Origin: Delphinella strobiligena
Taxonomy: Eukaryota; Ascomycota; Dothideomycetes; Dothideales; Dothioraceae
Assembly (NCBI GenBank): GCA_009982845.1
Contig: JAADKB010000004.1
Coordinates: 1,736,001 to 1,800,000 of the forward strand
Direction: 5' to 3'
Length of the DNA stretch: 64,000 bases
A program made the translations under genes and the position numbers. Under the pieces are notes generated by a model, which had not been told where the DNA came from, ran no database searches, and worked only from the letters and a program-made list of their open reading frames with translations. Below are positions 30,448 through 41,456 of this stretch, in pieces (within the stretch, counting starts at the first letter, position 1; each line of letters begins with the position of its first letter).

Positions 30448-32001
30448 ATGGCATACTCTCCATCCCTCACCAAGGCTACTCCAGCAGCTTCACGTACAGT
30501 CACCATGTCCGGCGATACGATCCCTGTCAATGCCACTCCTGGGCAGTGTGACCCTCAAACGTGCAGTCTAAGGCTTCCCACTCCACCGTCATCCTTTCAC
30601 CCCTATCCTCGCTGGTCTACATATCAGGCCGCAACGTCCTATGCGTTGCCTTTGCAAAAAGAGTACTCGGGACCCTGCACCCCATCGTATCAGCCTTTGA
30701 GATGGACTCATCCATCGTTCGGGTCGTCGCCCTCTGCTATGAATGCGATGGCTAGTCTTCCCGCAAACTATCCAATGTCCAGATCCACGCCTCATCTTCC
30801 ATCTCCGACTCCTTACTGCTATCCCCTGTCCGAGGAACTTCCCCCAATCACACATGCCTCGTCAAAGTCGGAGTGGACTCCAGAATGGACTCCAATACAC
30901 CCATCCCCGACTTCGTTTCCGTCTCCACCGACCATGCCATCATCTCCACTCTCAGTCCCCGTCAACAACGAGAGCCAGCATAGCACTACTCACGAAGACT
31001 TTGCACGTCATAGTCGATGCCAGAGAGCTACCCAACGGGCTGTCCAATCAAAAAGCAACACTTTGTACAGTTATCTTCCCCGGCCCTCAAAGTTTGTTGG
31101 ATCATCCCCTCTCCCTGCCAGTAACCAGAGGACAGCATCGCCTGTTCAAGCATCCACACTTTGGTGGCAGCCAGAGCTAGGCTTGGATGATGAATTGCGA
31201 CGACAGATCGAGGAACCTCAGCCGCAACAACAGTATAATACACTGCATGGACAACAGAGTATGGTGGGGGTCGCACCAGCAAGTCAGCCCCAGAAGTGTT
31301 GCCACCCATATAATGCCACTGCCCCTACTCGAGCCCACGACGATCTAGCGACTCTCAGCCAGAGGGTTGAGCGCATTCAGTCCGATCTGGAACGAATCCA
31401 ATGCGACCAAAAGCAGCTGAATGGCAAGATTGCCACGGAGATCGACATCATAGCTCTCCGCACCGAGCTACTTGAACGGATACGAAAGGAGATTCGAGAA
31501 GAATTGCGCAAGTTAATGGAGAAAAAAAGTTTTGTGCACATGAAGTTGAAAGAAGAAATCGGATTGCAAATTCGGCAGGACATCGCAAAAGCACTCGATG
31601 CGAAGAACGAAGAGTCCCACTCAAAGCCCACCACCAGCTTCGACAACCTGGAGCAAAGCACAGACACGTCAATCAACACCAGTGTGGGTGATCTCGAGCA
31701 ACCGACAGACGTAACGGCAGAAGCGGTCGAGAAATCGGTGATCAGCCAAAGAAAAGAAATGCAAGACCTGACCCACGGTACAAGCATTTCTTTCTATCTC
31801 CTCTGCGAAGAGCTCAGGACCAAGATAGCCAAGATGAATACAGATTTCAGCGACATGCTTTCCCGAATCAACGATCTAGAGAAGATAAGGCTTGGCGCAG
31901 TCGAGACTCACATCAAAGAGAAGTTCAGAGATGTCGAAGACATGGCCTGGTCCAAGATGACTACCGATTGGGAGAGCGTTCAGGAGTCGGAAGAGGATTG
32001 A
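30448..32001 (+). CDS. Hypothetical Pro-rich and coiled-coil protein
   Basis: Single exon of 517 residues; I recognise no family. Residues 1-170 are rich in Pro, Ser and Thr (for example TPPSSFHPYPRW and HPSPTSFPSPPTMPSSP), so probably disordered. From about 290 to 385 it is highly charged with heptad patterning (LSQRVERIQSDLERI, then LRTELLERIRKEIREELRK), a likely coiled coil. A second helical segment covers about 445-510 (RTKIAKMNTDFSDML). The end is acidic (ESVQESEED). A later in-frame Met at residue 20 is an alternative start. No signal peptide, membrane helix or zinc motif is seen. The layout suits a scaffold or septum/cytoskeleton-associated protein, but that is a guess. Confidence 0.7.
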   Translation: MAYSPSLTKATPAASRTVTMSGDTIPVNATPGQCDPQTCSLRLPTPPSSFHPYPRWSTYQAATSYALPLQKEYSGPCTPSYQPLRWTHPSFGSSPSAMNAMASLPANYPMSRSTPHLPSPTPYCYPLSEELPPITHASSKSEWTPEWTPIHPSPTSFPSPPTMPSSPLSVPVNNESQHSTTHEDFARHSRCQRATQRAVQSKSNTLYSYLPRPSKFVGSSPLPASNQRTASPVQASTLWWQPELGLDDELRRQIEEPQPQQQYNTLHGQQSMVGVAPASQPQKCCHPYNATAPTRAHDDLATLSQRVERIQSDLERIQCDQKQLNGKIATEIDIIALRTELLERIRKEIREELRKLMEKKSFVHMKLKEEIGLQIRQDIAKALDAKNEESHSKPTTSFDNLEQSTDTSINTSVGDLEQPTDVTAEAVEKSVISQRKEMQDLTHGTSISFYLLCEELRTKIAKMNTDFSDMLSRINDLEKIRLGAVETHIKEKFRDVEDMAWSKMTTDWESVQESEED

Positions 32002-32520
32002 TGAGAAGAAGATTGACTAGCGATACCAGATGAGGAGGGGGAAAAGGAGGTGGAAGGCGAAATGAGAGCCGCTGAGGAAGAATTGGAAGGTAGAGGTGAG
32101 GATCAAGTTGAAGAAGTTCCTATGTTCCTGATCAGCCTGCTCCATTGCGACTGAAGCCAACGGAGATAGTTTGTGGGTCTCTTCGATCGCAGTAACCAGT
32201 AACATATCCCCAGCTCGTTTCTTCGCTCATGCTTTTGTATCTCCGGATCTATCAGGTATCTATATCAAGACGAGGATAGGTAAATTATAAAATAATCGAA
32301 AACATCAACTTTTGAGCGCGCAACTGTCTGACTCGGGCCACTTTATATGTAGTCTTCGAATTTATTTCGAAAACACTCTCTCCTCTTTGGACCTTTTTCA
32401 TTGCTTAGCCAAGCACTAGGCTCATACTTGCCCGCTGCCGGTCTTCTCGAGCGTCGTATCCCAGCAGTCCACACGCCAAACCCTTCCGCTGAAGCCGCTC
32501 AGTCAAGGAAGAGGGTCCAT
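32002..32520. other. Convergent intergenic region
   Basis: Begins with purine-rich sequence after the coiled-coil gene. No credible gene; ORF 32017-32205 on the minus strand has no features. Confidence 0.5.
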
Positions 32521-33127
32521 TCAATCCCAGGCACTTACATCGCTCCTCCCAGACATCCCCGCCCACCGCAACACAAACAACGCAAAACCAGCCAGCCCCT
32601 CCCACAAGCTCCACACGACGATCTCCAGAAGCGCCACCCAGAACGCCCTCCTTACCCCCACCCTCACCTCTCAAACAGTCCAAACCTTCGAAGCAACACA
32701 CTAAAAGAAACCCGCATCTCCCTCTCCCCTCTCACCCACCTCATCGACCCACAAATCCCAATCCGCAACGCCTTGCACCCTGACCAGCATGACCTCGCCC
32801 CTATTTTCAAGTCTCGCTTCAATATACATTTCCACATCATCTGTTTCGTCGAGCCCGGATTCACGATGGAAGCGCGCAGCTCGTCCCGGGGTGGGATGGC
32901 GGTACATGTATATTGAAGGGAAGTTGGCCGGAACGAGTGTGAAGATTACTGTTACGTCTGCGGAATCGGTGGTGGTGTTTTCGGGGAGGGTTCTTGTTGT
33001 TTCTGTCGGGGCTGGTGGGTCGGAGGATGGGAGGGGGGGTTGCGTGTATTTACGGTCTTTTTCAGGGGTTTGTTTTGTTTGGATGGTGAGTAAGTGGTTG
33101 GGAGATATGATATGGTGATTTCTGTTT
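32521..33127 (-). CDS. Probable membrane-anchored protein, exon structure unresolved
   Basis: The minus strand shows coding-like sequence with no complete ORF. A long open frame without ATG reads TDSADVTVIFTLVPANFPSI followed by MYRHPTPGRAARF and VEMYIEARLENRGEVMLVRV, ending WVDE at 32740. A 72-bp GT-AG intron (32668-32739) then joins in phase to RRAFWVALLEIVVWSLWEG and LAGFALFVLRW, a strong membrane helix, and a stop at 32521. The only in-frame ATG is at 32907, which would give about 104 residues. The coding look starts well before it, so an upstream exon probably supplies the start. The frame stays open without a stop to about 33430, so the true 5' end is unknown. Family unknown. The opposite-strand ORF 32401-32916 is the competing interpretation. 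Confidence 0.4.
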
Positions 33128-33356
33128 GGTTTGAGGTACGTAGGGGATGTAGAGAGGAGTGGATGGTTCTTGTTTGTGCTTGGTGTGGAGGTGGTGGATG
33201 CGTGTCTTTCGCAGAAAGATAACCCTGTATCAGAGCCAAAGGTCTTTACAGTAAACAGCCTGTTGCAATGAGCAAGTCTACATTCAAGCCTAAGATGTCT
33301 TATGCGTTTGTATCTGAGGAAGTGTTGCGCAAAAGGTGTTGGAAGGGAGAGCGAAG

Positions 33357-33672
33357 ATGCCCAAATGGCTAAAGAACGAGGTATGTGATTGTTCTGAATA
33401 CTCTTGAAAAGCTCTAGCTGCTATCTTCGCCGCCATAACATGATCTCTGGCTGTCTGAAATTATCTTGGTGCCCACTGTACCTAAATAGATCATGAATAT
33501 GCAGTTTGAGAAAAGATAATTCGAGGCAGTAGCCTGGCGCAATGGGGAAGGCAGCTGGTCGGAGGAATACAAGGAGGAGATGCTTGACCTTGAGGAGGCG
33601 AAAATATTGGGAAGGATTTCACGGCTGGACAGAAAGGCAGAACAGGCAGACAGTGAAGTGGAAAATGTCTAG
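33357..33672 (+). CDS. Possible small two-exon gene or gene fragment
   Basis: ATG at 33357 opens MPKWLKNE, followed by a GTATGT donor at 33381. Splicing to an acceptor at 33525 would continue in frame with VAWRNGEGSWSEEYKEE and LGRISRLDRKAEQADSEVEN, ending at the TAG at 33670; 56 residues in all. The second part is strongly charged and helix-like, unlike random sequence. Against it are a long 145-bp intron with an uncertain acceptor and a competing open frame on the other strand. No family recognised. Confidence 0.25.
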
Positions 33673-36600
33673 TTCTTGGCTGCTTTCAGCCATATGTGCT
33701 TGAAAGTGGTTGATTATTGATCATGTTGTGCAGTCAATCGGTCCAAGTGTAGAGTGAAAGCTACAGTAAGTACCGAGCCAGAGCCAAAGGGCAATGTAAA
33801 CATTCTTCTCAGACATGTGAAAAGCTGTCATCATCAATTCACACTGACTGTTCGGCCCAGAAATACTGACCGTGTCATCTATGACGTTGCCAACCATCAA
33901 CAGTACCTGTAACTTTCATAGGTAAGCTACGGGAGTATGGCCGAGCTTTTCAAGTATGTCAGCGTTCGCGCCGTCTTCTTAGCACACATCGTGTCAAGAC
34001 AAATTAGAAAATGGAATTGCTTTCGTAAGTTTGTTTGAGTTCGATGAGCTGAGATTCCTCGAGGCCATGGAAGGTCCGTCGGTCATCGTATATCGGATTT
34101 AATTCGATCCGAATTATGCCTCTGTACGGGTACGATCGAGTACTTCCAGAATTATAATAATACATCGTCGAGGCTCGGGACAATACAGAATTTGCATTTG
34201 CTAGGCTAAATTGGCAGGCTGTCTGTGTTCTTCCTCAAGGTTGGTGGATCGCTCTGAACGCTGTTTGCCATGTCCCACTGGCCTTATTTCTTGAGGTCTC
34301 GACCAATCCCAGTGGCTGGCAATATTGTCGGTATTTACGAAGACACGGCAAGGAGGCGCCACTCGCCGTGATAACATCGCCGACCTTCCTGAAATAGCCT
34401 CGTGACATGATTATCGTAGCCAAAAAAGATCCTGCGGTCGATCGAGGCCGCCAGCTTCACCGCAGGTACTGTCACTATGATATGGCTATGGTCACATAGC
34501 TGCGCCTTCGCCGTATAGGAGGGTTCGTGCTATAGCTTATGTTTGTATGACCCACCATAACAGAATCTATATCGATCGGGTGCAGAGAGTCATACCGACT
34601 CCACATGTTGGCTGTACGATATCGCCCTTCGTTCACAGTCATCTTTCTGGTCAAGCCCGAGGGACAACTATGTCAGAAAGAAGTGGTTTAGACCGAGTAG
34701 TGACCATGAAGAACTGAACGACCAAACTTTAAACATTCCAAAAAGTCAGCGATACCGGTCCGGGCTACATACGGTCTCGGGACACTAAGCATTTCGAGCG
34801 CGCGATGAATCTGCCAAGCACCATGAGAGCAATAGGAAGCTGTGGACCTGCACAAGTCTCACACAGCATATTGTATCTTTCATGCAGTGGGCTCAGAGAG
34901 ATAAGCATCGGGAGACGAGACATCTTGGACTCGCTAAATCGTCATCTGTAGCTGAAGTCTTCGTATGTACGAGTGCGAAAAATTGGTGCGTAGCCGCGAC
35001 TCAGGAAAGGACTATATAAGCCGTACTTCCCAGCTCTAGTATGTGACTATCGTTCTGGCGATCCTCTTGAAAGGAGAGGACTGAAATAAGCGATAAGGCG
35101 TATGATGGAGCACCAACCTCCGTGGCTGACCATACCCAGGAAAGGAAATTGGTTTGTCTTTGAGTACTGCCGAAATCGCTACCCTGTGGCCAGTGAGCAT
35201 TGGAAAACCATGCATGCAGAAGACCTTCATAGATAAAGTTTGGTGTCTCGGCATCTCGGCCTCTTAGGGGCTCTGAGACATTGTCTTGAATGACTCGTTG
35301 TGTCCGGAACTTCTGCAATCTCCTGTGATCGTGGGGGAACGAGAATCTGGGAATATCTAGGGAGGGGGGGCATATACAGCCACACAAGGTTCACATAAGA
35401 TGAATGACGCAGAAGACTTTCTAGCTGAGAATGAACGAATGATTAATGTCTCAAAACCACGTGCTTCAACTGTCATCGCCAAGTGTTCAACGGCTTGTTG
35501 ATTCAGTTCAGCTTCTCGCATCACGACGAGCGAAGGCACATACTGAATGATCGATTTTTCTTTGCTGACAAGTCGGCCTCTTCAGCCATAAACGATTTGA
35601 CAGAGTTTATTCGACAGATAAATGATCATAAACACTGATGAGGGTGGTCTGGATGTCAGTGGGACGTACAGTACGGTTGATTGAGAAGTCTGTGCACACG
35701 AGTTCACGAAACGGCTGGCGGTTGTGACAGAGCGGTGAGTTCGGGCGTTGGAGGCGAAATCTTATACCATGGTATGGCATCAATAGGCCCACTGCGCGTA
35801 GCGAGCTCACCCTGTCTCACTCCTCCAGACTTCCAAGCACGTAGCGACTTGTAGATGACTTGCGCTCGCCCTTCTCATGGAACAATGATGGGACATGCTG
35901 CTACCGTGCATCGTTTAAGGTAATGGATGGGGCCGCGCCTTGTCCGCCTTGTGCCGTCCGAGTCGCAAGTCCATCTCAAGATACAAGTAGTCAAATGAGC
36001 TCAGATTCTCACGGCCCATGAAGGCCGTGGCATTGCGCCAAAAGCGTCTAAGACTTGAAGAAAGGCCCGAAGGCCTCACCCGCGCCGGGCCAATAGGGCT
36101 GAGGAAGGTTTATGGTCGTAGATCGCTGTGCCACAAGCCTCAAAGCTTGGCTTGAATCTTAATTGAATCTTACTCGTACCTCGAGGTATTTTTGATTTCG
36201 AGTCGTCAATAGGCTTTTTACTTTACCTGTGCGCTACTTCTTCGTTTTCACCGTCCAGACGTTGGACCGGTCTCACATGGAGGTCGTTTGACAGAGCCAC
36301 GAGTTACCAGACTTATTGTTTCTGAGACATTTCAACCGAGATTCTCTATGCTCCTCGAGAGAACCTTCATCCCTGACGACTCTTGCTATTAGCCTACCAT
36401 TCTTTTGACACCAATCCCAGCAACTACCTGCCATTACCGGTCTGTTCTTTATGTAGCCGCTCGGTCCGTTCAACTGACCACCCACAAATGGTAGAGCTCG
36501 GTCTCGCGCCGAATAGTTATTCTAAGATCTATGCCAAGTCAGGTACGCTCATACCACTTTTGTGGAGGAGATCTGAGTTGCGCCATCACTAATCGTAGAT

Positions 36601-36682
36601 CCAGACCTCCGGTTCCGGCAGATCTCATGTAAGGATTACAATGTGCGAGCAGTCTTCCATGATATCACTCCCCCTTCTCAAG

Positions 36683-36689
36683 TATATAA
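36683..36689 (+). promoter_or_regulatory. Probable TATA box of the secreted PAN-like gene
   Basis: TATATAA about 180 bp before the ATG at 36871, in a region with C/T-rich leader sequence downstream. Evidence is position and sequence only. Confidence 0.4.
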
Positions 36690-36870
36690 TCCTGGTAGAG
36701 TACCCTCGAGGATGTATTTAAATCATCAATAAGACATTCACAGTCATTGCAATAACACCTTCACATTCATTCAGCAGCACTTTCTAGCTCAAGACCCTCA
36801 TTTTCTTACCTGAAAAACTATACCTTCCTTCGCCAAGTACATTTGTTAGCATAACCCACTGCATTTCAAG

Positions 36871-38439
36871 ATGCGCTTTAGCAACAACATCGTTGCCGTC
36901 GCCGTCCTCGCTGGGCTGGCTGCCGCATCACCCGCCCCTCAACAGCTTGACTTCAACCAAATTGCAGCCGCAACAACTGTTGCTGCTGGTCCTTCTGCCA
37001 ACGGAGTCCCAATACAAACCGCAGCCATTCTCACCACCGCTTCTGCCTCTGCTACCGCCATTGCCAGCGTCACTGGCTCCGCTACCAGTGCTGCATCCGC
37101 CAGCGCTTCTGCTGCAGTTCAGAAGCGTACTGTAGTCCCACAGTCTGCCTCCCCGCTGGTCGCTAACTTCTGGTGCGCGTGGTTCGGTGTTGGATGCTCT
37201 GCCACTAGTTCCAGCAGCTCCAGCAGTTCAACCACAACCGCTGCTAAGACCACTTCCAGCTCGGTCAAGTCTTCCACCGTATCCTCCACCACCTCCGCTA
37301 GCTCCTCCATTGCAGCTGCTGCAGCCACCTCTGTCTATACTCCTTACTACCCTGCTCTTGCCACCGTGACTGAGTACACTACTGGTACCACGACAATCTC
37401 TAGCACTTCCGCATGCCCAACTACTCCTGAGGAGGATACCTACTGTGGCTTTATCAATCCTGAGGACCCTTGTGCCCCACAACCTGACGGATACGGCCCT
37501 GTCCCTACTCCCGACACTGTCTCAGCATTTTACGCCTATGCTCCCTTCCATTCTATGGCTTCTGCTGCCCCAACTACCATCCCTGCAGCAGCTTCTGCCA
37601 CCGCCAGCGGCATTGCCACCATCTACAACCAGACATTCAAGGATCTTACCGCCTCCTCTAGCGCACAATCTTACATTGGCCTTTACACTTTGCAGACATA
37701 CAACGCCACCCAGTGTGCTGCTCTGTGCGATGGAACTTCCCTCTGCACTGCTTTCAACATCTACATCGAGCGTGATCCATCCGTCAAGTAAGTCTGAGTC
37801 ATTTCTCGGCGAGGAACATATTATTAACCATTTTTTAGCCCTTGCAACAATGACAGCACTGCACCGACTGTCTGGGGTTACAATTGCCCTAACCCTGCTT
37901 CTATGACTAGCTACAAGTGCACTCTTTGGGGATCCAACTTGGATGCTTCGTCAGCTACCAACGCTGGCCAATACCGCGAACAATTCCAGATTGTTGTCAC
38001 TGGTTCCAATGGCTACGACAAGACCAACGTGACCGTCCCTGCTGTTCCTAGTGGCACCAACAGCAACGGCAGTGGATGGTCTAAGCCTGTCAGCTGCTCC
38101 GGTAAGGCAATCAGCGCATCTAGCTACTGGATGGGCAGCAAGTTCTTTGCCGGTCCTTTCGACCCTCAGCTCTGTGCCGACTACGCGTTTTCTCAGAACA
38201 GCATCAACAAGGCCGCCGCTGTTGCTAAAGGTCTTAGCTCTTACACTCCTTGCAACATGTTCAACTCTTATTACCTGCACAAGAACTCGCAGCCTTACGG
38301 AACTTACTGCACACTTTACGACACTGACGTTGCCCTCAGCTACGCTACCTACACGGGTGGTAACTCTGGCAGCGACAGATATGACTGCAAGCAGTCTTAC
38401 AAGTACACCCTTGCCACACCCGACTCTGGCAAGTGCTAA
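36871..38439 (+). CDS. Secreted Ser/Thr/Ala-rich protein with PAN/Apple-like Cys region
   Basis: Exons 36871-37787 and 37839-38439 (51-bp intron, AA|C join) give 505 residues. Signal peptide MRFSNNIVAVAVLAGLAAAS. Residues 20-100 are Ala/Thr/Ser-rich and end in a dibasic AVQKR, a possible Kex2 site. A Ser/Thr tract (about 110-155) is probably O-glycosylated. The Cys-rich half begins near residue 255: SYIGLYTLQTYNATQCAALC, then CTAFNIYIERDP. Across the splice comes NPCNNDSTAP, then CPNP, YKCTLWGSNLD and ATNAGQYREQFQIVV. That spacing fits the PAN/Apple-like module common in fungal wall-associated secreted proteins. No GPI signal is seen; the protein ends at DSGKC. Probably a cell-wall or extracellular matrix protein; binding partner unknown. 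Confidence 0.85.
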
Positions 38440-39465
38440 GCAGCTTGACCGTCGAGCGTAGTGATGGGACCGGGATGATGTCCACGTTGCATGCAGATAG
38501 AGATGATGCATTGGGTTCGAAAATTGGCCATACGTGGTCTTTTTTTTCGCGATTTTGTTTCATTGTTTTTCAAGTCGCTTTTTGTACTTTCGATTATCTG
38601 ACGAAAGGTTTGGAGTCTGGGTCCGTCCTTCCTCTTCTTGCGCTGCAACTATCAAGGTTAGCCTTATATAGCCTTAAGTTTTACACGTATATAAAAACAT
38701 TCGTAAAATCATGAAAGAGACGTAGTGTCTTCCTCTTCGTTCAATTATCCGCCTTTTTTGTTGTGATTCTTTCTTGCTTCACTACACTGGATGACATTCG
38801 TATCAGTCATTACTTTGCTGCCGAGATATATAGCTTACAAGACGCTCTCAAAGGGACTACAAGATATTTACTGTCAGGAAGACAGCCACTCCACTTAGTT
38901 TCCAAGATGACAAAACAATAAAGATTAATCATAAAACGATTGTTCCGGTCCAAGAGTACACTAAGCTTATTGGCTAAGGTTGCCAAAATTGTTGACCAGA
39001 AGACCGAAAGCTAAGCGGAGTGGTTTTAGCATGGCATTTACAGTACTAGCTTAGCTAGTACAGTAGATACTCGCAATCAATACGATCATAGAAGATCTTT
39101 CCTGCAGTTCAGTATTCAGAATGCTGCTCGGAAGATTAGAAGCAAATCAGCATCACAGCATGCATGAGCGTGTCAGCCTTTGCCAAGCTCTCGCAAGAAA
39201 TTCCTCAAATGGCTTAGTGCAGAACATTGCAGGCACCAGTTTTACTGCTATGCATAGCAGTATATGTACCTATTACTGTATTTGTCAGATCTTCGGTCAT
39301 ATTGGCGGTTGTTATCTCGACGAATGTCTTTTATGCACAGCCGCTCATTCGTTTTTGCCTCCAATGTCCTTTGCCATAAATTCTCGGTCACTTTGAACAA
39401 GGCCTAGAATCACCCATCACGTACCTATCTCGAAACATCATCGAAACCACCCAATCTTGCTTACC
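38440..39465. other. Intergenic, about 1 kb
   Basis: 3' region of the secreted protein followed by the promoter of the next regulator. AT-rich; short frames only. Nothing else seen. Confidence 0.6.
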
Positions 39466-41433
39466 ATGGTGCATCCAGGGCGACCTAGCAAAGGTACGAA
39501 TGTGTGTTAATATCTTCGATATGTTTGAAGTCTGATCATGGTTATCTAGGATGTGTGACCTGTAAAGCACGGAAAATCAAGGTTTTTGGACTAACTACGA
39601 GTATGATATGGCAGCTCCTGACCTGAACTAGTGCGACGAAGAGAAGCCTGCTTGTACACAGTGCAGGGAAACCTCAAGAATATGGTATCTCTTGCCCTGC
39701 GCATCTCAATTGTATTCTTGTAATATGCTAATCCATAGCGACAGCCCAGGTTATGCGGACGTGATATTCCGACACCAGACTGATACTGTCACGAAGAAGC
39801 AACAAAAGTCTCGGAGATCTCGCGTTCAGCAGAGAGTAATGTTGCAAAAGTAAGTCATGTAAATAACGCTGACCCTGCAGACCTTTACCAGCCTGCCTCA
39901 TCATTTTCAAGCTTATATGAACACCAGATCGTCAAGCGAGTATACTTCAGACCAGTCGATTTCTGTCCCGACAACCTCTTGTAACTTGTTGCGGAGCTCT
40001 AGTAAATGGTCGCAGAATCTGGTTTGTCCAGCATATCAGCTTGAGGCCCGCGATCGGAGTGAAACAATCAGACCACCGCCATGGTTTTCAATTGAAGAGC
40101 AAGCCGTAAACCTTTGTTTCAAAAACTTCAATCTTTTGTATGGCAACTACGATGCTCATAATTTGCTACTGTCGTTGGCGCCACTGTACAGCGCGTCATC
40201 CGAAGATTCACCTTTGAGATCTGCTACTCAGGCCACTGCATTGAGTGTGATAGCGAAGGTCCCTAGCAAAAGGAATCTCCAACATGAGGCCATACGTGTG
40301 TATGGGAAAGCCATTGCTATAATGGCGAAAGCACTCAAAGACTCAGAGCAAGCAAGGTCTAACGAGACATTGCTAGCTACTCTCCTGCTCTCATGGTATG
40401 AAGTACGTATCATATGCTTCCGAGTTGAATACGTAAACAACTACGTAAGCTGTCCTTGGTTACGATAGCTGATCATCAGCGATCCAGACTCTATCATCCT
40501 CCGACCAATCCATGCAGGCATGGTCCAACCACATTGAGGGAGCAACAACTCTTGTGACAATGCGTGGCTCTGATGAATTCTGTGACGCATTTGGGCTGCG
40601 TTTGTTTCGGGCAATCAGAACAGAAACGGTTTGTTGAGCGCTTCATCAGTCTCAATGTGCACGTACTGACGATCTAGTTTATCAACTGCCTGCGGACAGG
40701 GAAGACATTGGTGGAATTTCCTTCACTTGGAGGATGGTCAAGCAATACCTACATTGGGTTATACGGTCCGCGAGACCCGATTGCCCATATCATGCAGTAT
40801 GCTGCAGAGCTTCCCACCCTCAGAGAGAGACAAAGAACGCTACTCACACAAGAACATACTCCATCGGCGATCACAGCGATGCTTTTTCTGGTCCAGAAGG
40901 CTCAACTCATCGTAGCGAACTTATCGGAGTATAACCTCCCTGATCGGTGGCGGCCTTCCACCACGGACTATGTAACTGGGATTGCCCATGATGTAGAGAC
41001 TGCTCAAGCATGGGTAGGCCCTATACACGACTACCCTGCCATATACACAGCCAGCGCTCTGAACAAAGTGCGGACCTGCCGATTGCTTGTTGCGAGACTC
41101 ATACTCCTGGGCTTAACATGGCTATACCCGCAGGACTATCTTTCGCAACCAGAGTACCATCAGGCTATGTACGTTGAACAGCAAGCCACCGACGAGGTTT
41201 GTTCCAGTGTCCCCGCTCATTTTGGGTGGGGCTCGTCGCTTAAACAAAATAGTGACAGCGACCAAGAGATGCAGACTACAGCAAATCTTATCGCAGGATA
41301 TTTGCTTCATTGGCCATTACGCGTAGCCAGAAGCTCGCCTAGAATTGATAGTCATCAAAGAGCATGGATTGATCGTCGGCTCGGTGAAGTCGCGGAAAGG
41401 TGTGGCATCCATCAAGCTTCTATCCTGGCCTGA
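39466..41433 (+). CDS. Zn2Cys6 transcription factor, candidate cluster regulator
   Basis: Nuclear zinc-cluster regulator. Seven exons: 39466-39493, 39550-39581, 39632-39684, 39739-39849, 39892-40402, 40488-40628 and 40678-41433, giving 543 residues. The zinc cluster is spread over exons 1-4: GCVTCKARKIK with Cys11 and 14, then Cys21, Cys28, Cys31 and, after the third junction, Cys38 (RIC). A basic linker follows (KKQQKSRRSRVQQR). The middle region has the fungal regulator signatures LSVIAKVPSKRNLQHEAIRVYGKAI, and SMQAWSNHIEGATTLV after intron 5. The intron at 39850-39891 is only 42 bp; its CCAG acceptor was preferred because the nearer CTGCAG leads to a stop. It is the nearest regulator to the NRPS-like gene, so it is the likely pathway activator; that is inference from position. 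Confidence 0.85.
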
Positions 41434-41456
41434 TAAGAACCTGGCCTGATAAGAAC
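41425..41456 (+). repeat. 16-bp direct duplication over the regulator stop codon
   Basis: The 16-mer ctggcctgataagaac is present twice head to tail. The first copy contains the regulator's TGA and the second repeats it just downstream, in another frame. It does not change the protein. Confidence 0.9.

Larger units (their letters stand above)
33128..36870. other. Gene-poor stretch, about 3.7 kb
   Basis: No intact gene recognised. A possible two-exon small gene lies at 33357-33672 and a weak minus-strand frame at 35001-35387; both are listed separately. The last 200 bp are the promoter of the secreted protein at 36871. No transposon ends, terminal repeats or CRISPR-like structure seen. Confidence 0.5.

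Noticed and set aside
30743..31309. 145-residue plus and 93-residue minus ORFs within the coiled-coil gene
   Set aside because: Overlap the 517-residue frame and have no features.
32401..32916. 171-residue Pro/His-rich plus-strand ORF
   Set aside because: The opposite strand gives a more protein-like sequence with a membrane helix through a phase-matched intron. Not fully excluded.
37951..38511. 186-residue minus-strand ORF
   Set aside because: Antisense shadow of the secreted PAN-like gene, whose frame and intron are well supported.
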